Shown piece after piece: positions 5,483-8,998 of a DNA stretch of 8,998 nucleotides. Below the pieces are notes generated by a model. That model worked only from the letters and a program-made list of their open reading frames with translations, was not told the DNA's origin and made no database searches. The stretch lies in the NCBI GenBank assembly GCA_031254795.1, contig JAIRTS010000009.1:1-8998 (forward strand), given 5' to 3'. Origin of the DNA: Treponema sp. (lineage in GTDB: Bacteria; Spirochaetota; Spirochaetia; Treponematales; Breznakiellaceae). A program made the position numbers and the translations under genes. Numbering within the stretch: the first letter of the stretch is position 1; every line of letters starts with the position of its first letter.

Positions 5483-8400
5483 CTATTCCGCCCCTTTCAT
5501 GGATTCCGCCATCTTGATGTTCCGCAGTTTCGGCAGCATGAGAAGATCGACGGCGGCTGAAAAAAGCAGCGTGATAACGCCGGAAAGCGCAAAACCAAGG
5601 CTGGAAATGTCCCTTCCGAACATGAGATCCGCGTTTTCCGCGACGCCGATGATAAAACGGTGCAACGGAACGCCCAAAAACAAGCCCGCGCCGGCGCCTA
5701 TCACGCTCAGCGCCGTGATTTCCCTGAAAATATAGGCGGCGGCCTCGCCATGATGAAACCCAAGCACCCGCAACGTGGCGATTTCCCGCTTCCGCTCGTT
5801 GATATTGATGTTGGTGAGGTTGTAAATGACCAGCATCGCAAGGCAGCCGGAGGCGACAATCAGGATAATCACCACAAAACTAATGCTGTTGAGCAGGTTG
5901 TTGTAAGAGGACTGGGTTTGCGATGTGAACGAGAGCATCATCACGGCGTCGTTGGAGAGCATACGCGCGGTGAAGGCGTTTTGATCGCGCTCTTCGCGTA
6001 TGCCGGTGACAGCCAGTATGGTTCGGAACTGGGGGTCTTTTTCACCGTCTCCCCGGCTGAAAGCGCTCTTATAGGCCGCCCTTCCAATATAGCAGAAGAC
6101 TCCCACATAATTTTCCGTGACGCCCGACAGCCTGAATTCGCCGCTTTTCCCGTCCGCATTCTCTATGATGAGCGCGTCGCCTATGTTCAAACCAAGCCGT
6201 TCAGCCGCCTTTTCTGTTAAAACAACGGAATCTTCGGTGAAAACAAGAGGGGTTTTCGTTTTTCTCTCCCTCAAGTTGATAAAATCAGGGAAAACGTCCG
6301 CTGATTGCGGAATCATGAGCGACGCTCCGAGCCTTTCATCGCCGCTCCTTATGAAACCCGCCGCGCTGTGAACCGCAATCCACCGGCTCTCAACATCAAT
6401 GCCGTCAAACGCTTCCGACTTGAGCTCAATGCGGACATCGTAGAGAAGAATATCGGAGAATTCGGTGCGGGCGATGTCAACGATGGAATCCCTCAAGCCG
6501 AAACCGGCCACCATGAGCGCGGTGCAGCCCGCGATGCCGGTAATGGTCATAAAAAAATGCCGCTTCTGGCGAATGAGGTTGCGCGCCGTAACCTTGTGGG
6601 TGAATTTCATCCGATTCCAGATGAAACCCATGTATTCAAGCAGAATGCGTTTGCCGGCCTTCGGCGCGCGCGGCAACATGAGGGCTGACGGCTTTTCCCA
6701 CAACGAATGGTAACAGGCGAATATAGTCGCCGTTGTGATGGAGGCAAGCATGAGGGCGCAGGCGATGATCCCAAAACCCCAGTTGAACACCGTCACAAGG
6801 GGCGGCAAATGGTACATGGTTCCGAATGCGTTGTAAATGGCTATGGGAAGCGCCCTGAACCCAATGACCATGCCCGCCGCTGAACCGGCGACGCCGGTCA
6901 CCCCGCAGTACACGAGGTACTTCACAAGAATCACCCGCTTCCGGTATCCAAGCGCTTTGAGCACGCCGATCTGGGTTCGCTCCTCGGAGACCATGCGGGT
7001 CATGGTGGTGAGCGCCACAAGCGCCGCAATCAGGAGGAAAAACACCGGAAACACTGTCGCCACGTCATTGATTTTTTCGGCGTTACCCTTATACGCGGCG
7101 GCTCCCACATTGCTGTTGCGGTCGAACACATACCACTCGGGCAACGGGATGTCTATTTCAATGGTTTGCGAACGGGCGTCTTCTATTTCTTCAGCGCCGC
7201 GCCGCAGCTCCGCCTCGGCGTTTCTCCTTTCCCGCGCAAGCCGCGCCTCGCCCGCGGCGAGTTCTTCCCGCGCGTCCAGCAGCCTCTGTCTGTTCGCCGC
7301 GATCTCCGCTTCGCCCGCGACGATGTCCGCTTCCCGCGCCGCGATTTCCTGTTCGGCGGACGCGAATTCCGTTTCCGCCCGCCGCCCGCCCGCTTCAAGC
7401 TCCTCCCGCCCCCGCCGCAACGCGGCTTCCTGCTCCGCGACGGTTTTAACGCCCGCGTTGTACGCGGCGACTCCCTCGTCGTACTGCGCGACGGCCTCTT
7501 TCGCTTTTTTGCCCATCATAAGAAACCGCGAGGCGCGTGCTTTTTCCACCTGAACCCTCGCCGCGTCAAGCTGCGCCTTGCTTTCGGCGAGGGTTCGCTT
7601 CGCCTTCGCGATTTCCGCCTCCCCGTTCGCGACAGCCCGCTCGTTGGCCGCGAGTTCCCGCTCCGCTCGCGCTTTTTCTCGCGCGAGCCGCTCCCATCCT
7701 TGGGCTATTTGACGCTTTCCATCCTCTATCAGCGCTTCAGCCTCGGCGAGCCGCGCTTCTCCATCCGCGATTTCGGCTGCGGCCGCGTCCAACCGCTTCC
7801 TGCCCCGCTCAAGCTCGCCATAGGCGAGCGTCCTCCCCTTCTCGTATTCGGCTTCCGCTTCGGCAAGCGCCTCGCTTTTCTTTCGATCCGCAATCCTGAG
7901 CGCGTCCGCGTGAATTTCCCGCCGCCTGGCCACGGCGCGTTCTTTGCCAAAGGCTTTGATTTGTTCGACAGCCCGGTCAACAAGCTCTTGGTACGCCGGG
8001 GAAAAGGATTCCAGAGCCGCGGCGTCTTTCAGGGCGATGAAAAAATCGGTGTACGCGGCGAGGCTGTAACACTGTCTGTCAACGTACACAACCATGTCAA
8101 GGCTTCCGCTTCCCGCGACGCTTGGCTCCCGTTCCATTGACAGAAAGAGCGGACTCTTGACAATTCCGGCGACCGTATATTCAACCACGCTGAAAGCGTC
8201 GCCAAGCGTCTCAAACGAGGCGTTGTATTGGAGGGTTTCCTCTGATATGGAGATTGCGGCGCCGATCCGCGGCGCGACAAGACGCCCTCCGCCCTGCTGT
8301 ACGAGACATTCGCGAGGGGACCGCGGCATTCTGCCTTCGACTAGCTCCAGCTTGTTAAGGCTCGCGCGCTCAAGGGGAAGCCCGTACACGCGGGCGACCA

Positions 8401-8719
8401 GAGTTTCGTCCGCGTCCACCATAACAAGCGCGTCAAGCGCATAGACGCCCGTCACTCGCTCAACCGCGTCAAGAGCGGCGAGTTCCCGCTCGTCGGCTTG
8501 GGTCAATCCCAGGGAACCCTTGACAAAGACATCCATCATGGCGGTTTCGTCAAAATAGCGGTCAACCGACAGCATCATGTCCGGCGTAGTGGCGAGCAGT
8601 CCCGCCAGAAAGCCCACGCCCAGCGCCACGATCCCAAATATGGCGATGAATCTGCCGAGACTGCCCCGAATTTCACGGATAATGGTTAGTATATATGTTC
8701 CGCCTATTTCTTTCGACAT
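5483..8719 (-). CDS. FtsX-type ABC transporter permease with long coiled-coil insert
   Basis: This 1078-residue membrane protein has two FtsX-like halves. An N-terminal membrane helix (about 23-45, FIAIFGIVALGVGFLAG) is followed by a MacB-like extracytoplasmic domain to about 250. Next comes an Ala/Glu/Arg-rich coiled coil at about 255-520, with a break near 396-412. The first FtsX domain has three helices at about 554-670, including SEERTQIGVLKALGYRKR. The second half has a helix at about 723-743, an extracytoplasmic domain, and FtsX helices at about 945-1064 with the parallel motif NERKREIATLRVLGF. Such permeases work with a separate cytoplasmic ATPase and usually move lipids, lipoproteins or peptides, or transmit force across the envelope; the substrate here is unknown. 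No ATPase gene is visible. I chose ATG 8719 because family members begin shortly before the first helix, and because a promoter covers the upstream TTG at 8803. ATG 8746 is an alternative. No start has a well-spaced Shine-Dalgarno. Confidence 0.9.
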   Translation of the reverse strand: MSKEIGGTYILTIIREIRGSLGRFIAIFGIVALGVGFLAGLLATTPDMMLSVDRYFDETAMMDVFVKGSLGLTQADERELAALDAVERVTGVYALDALVMVDADETLVARVYGLPLERASLNKLELVEGRMPRSPRECLVQQGGGRLVAPRIGAAISISEETLQYNASFETLGDAFSVVEYTVAGIVKSPLFLSMEREPSVAGSGSLDMVVYVDRQCYSLAAYTDFFIALKDAAALESFSPAYQELVDRAVEQIKAFGKERAVARRREIHADALRIADRKKSEALAEAEAEYEKGRTLAYGELERGRKRLDAAAAEIADGEARLAEAEALIEDGKRQIAQGWERLAREKARAERELAANERAVANGEAEIAKAKRTLAESKAQLDAARVQVEKARASRFLMMGKKAKEAVAQYDEGVAAYNAGVKTVAEQEAALRRGREELEAGGRRAETEFASAEQEIAAREADIVAGEAEIAANRQRLLDAREELAAGEARLARERRNAEAELRRGAEEIEDARSQTIEIDIPLPEWYVFDRNSNVGAAAYKGNAEKINDVATVFPVFFLLIAALVALTTMTRMVSEERTQIGVLKALGYRKRVILVKYLVYCGVTGVAGSAAGMVIGFRALPIAIYNAFGTMYHLPPLVTVFNWGFGIIACALMLASITTATIFACYHSLWEKPSALMLPRAPKAGKRILLEYMGFIWNRMKFTHKVTARNLIRQKRHFFMTITGIAGCTALMVAGFGLRDSIVDIARTEFSDILLYDVRIELKSEAFDGIDVESRWIAVHSAAGFIRSGDERLGASLMIPQSADVFPDFINLRERKTKTPLVFTEDSVVLTEKAAERLGLNIGDALIIENADGKSGEFRLSGVTENYVGVFCYIGRAAYKSAFSRGDGEKDPQFRTILAVTGIREERDQNAFTARMLSNDAVMMLSFTSQTQSSYNNLLNSISFVVIILIVASGCLAMLVIYNLTNININERKREIATLRVLGFHHGEAAAYIFREITALSVIGAGAGLFLGVPLHRFIIGVAENADLMFGRDISSLGFALSGVITLLFSAAVDLLMLPKLRNIKMAESMKGAE

Positions 8720-8774
8720 GATGATCGTGTGTGTTCGCGCCTCCATCCGCGCCGCAAGCGCCGGAATCGCGTTT

Positions 8775-8803
8775 ATAATACGGATATCGCGGGTTATGTG
8801 CAA
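8775..8803 (-). promoter_or_regulatory. Probable promoter of the ABC permease gene
   Basis: On the minus strand TTGCAC (8803-8798) and TATTAT (8780-8775) are separated by exactly 17 bp. Transcription would start near 8767, downstream of the in-frame TTG at 8803 and upstream of ATG 8746 and ATG 8719. This supports one of the later start codons. Confidence 0.5.
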
Positions 8804-8863
8804 GCGGGGAAAACGAACGCGTTCCTTGACTATAGGAGGCGTGTCATAGAAGAGCGCGCTTGA

Positions 8864-8998
8864 ATGAAGATATCGGGCGCTTGGCTAAAAATGGGGGAAC
8901 AGCTTCAGGCGGCTTTTCATGAGGCGTTTTTTCAAGAGTATGTAAGGCGAGGAAACAGCGCGAACCCTTCGCGTTCGATGCAACCGCCGCTGGAAACG
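8864..8998 (+). CDS. Possible N-terminal part of an unknown protein, cut by the right edge
   Basis: ATG 8864 opens a frame that stays open to the window end (45 codons). It begins MKISGAWLKMGEQLQAAF and continues HEAFFQEYVRRG. An AGGAGG is present at 8834-8839 but is about 24 bases from the ATG, too far for ordinary use, and no closer strong site is seen. I recognise no family. The gene would be divergent from the permease and share its 144-bp upstream region. It may be a chance frame, since only the window edge keeps it open. Confidence 0.4.
   Translation, partial: MKISGAWLKMGEQLQAAFHEAFFQEYVRRGNSANPSRSMQPPLET

Noticed and set aside
7166..8140. Plus-strand open frame of 324 codons
   Set aside because: It lies wholly antisense to the permease. 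Its Arg/Phe/Pro-rich composition is what the complement of an Ala/Glu/Arg coiled-coil region gives. No domain is recognisable.
8719..8803. TTG at 8803 as the permease start
   Set aside because: It has no ribosome-binding site, would add 28 residues before the usual N-terminus, and coincides with the -35 box of a well-spaced promoter.

Overview
The window looks like an accessory stretch of a Gram-negative bacterial chromosome of moderately high GC. A spirochaete, perhaps a gut treponeme, is my best guess. That guess rests on a large Ala/Lys/Asp-rich lipoprotein with a relaxed lipobox and on a TonB-type energy transducer, which implies an outer membrane; no rRNA or other taxonomic marker is present, so it is inference only.

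Layout. (1) 1-1637, minus strand: the first 545 codons of a large surface or periplasmic lipoprotein, open to the left edge, built from helical repeats. (2) 1638-2358: a gene-free, structure-rich stretch. It holds two diverged copies of one repeat in opposite orientation (1666-1781 minus, 2161-2300 plus), a further hairpin unit (1810-1861), an isolated 11-bp inverted repeat (1927-1953) and a cluster of GCAAACC/GGTTTGC words. The repeat ends resemble IS200/IS605-type terminal hairpins or the related TnpB guide-RNA scaffolds, but no transposase survives with them. (3) 2359-4251: a nested transposon graveyard. A truncated, frameshifted IS66-family transposase (plus) is interrupted by a decayed IS3-family element (minus) with both 25-bp terminal inverted repeats still recognisable. 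(4) 4252-4759: an unrecognised 350-bp stretch, then a compact regulatory leader made of a perfect dyad, a sigma70-like promoter and a strong terminator-type hairpin. (5) 4760-5401, plus: a TonB-family protein. (6) 5483-8719, minus and convergent with tonB: a 1078-residue FtsX-type ABC permease with a long coiled-coil insert. (7) 8864-8998, plus: a possible partial gene running off the right edge, divergent from the permease.

The three main genes do not form an operon. The lipoprotein, TonB protein and permease all concern the cell envelope, but no ExbB/ExbD, TonB-dependent receptor or ABC ATPase is visible, so their partners must lie elsewhere. The most interesting material is non-coding: the paired hairpin repeats beside the lipoprotein gene and the putative attenuator in front of tonB. 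I found no CRISPR array, tRNA, rRNA or confidently recognised novel system.
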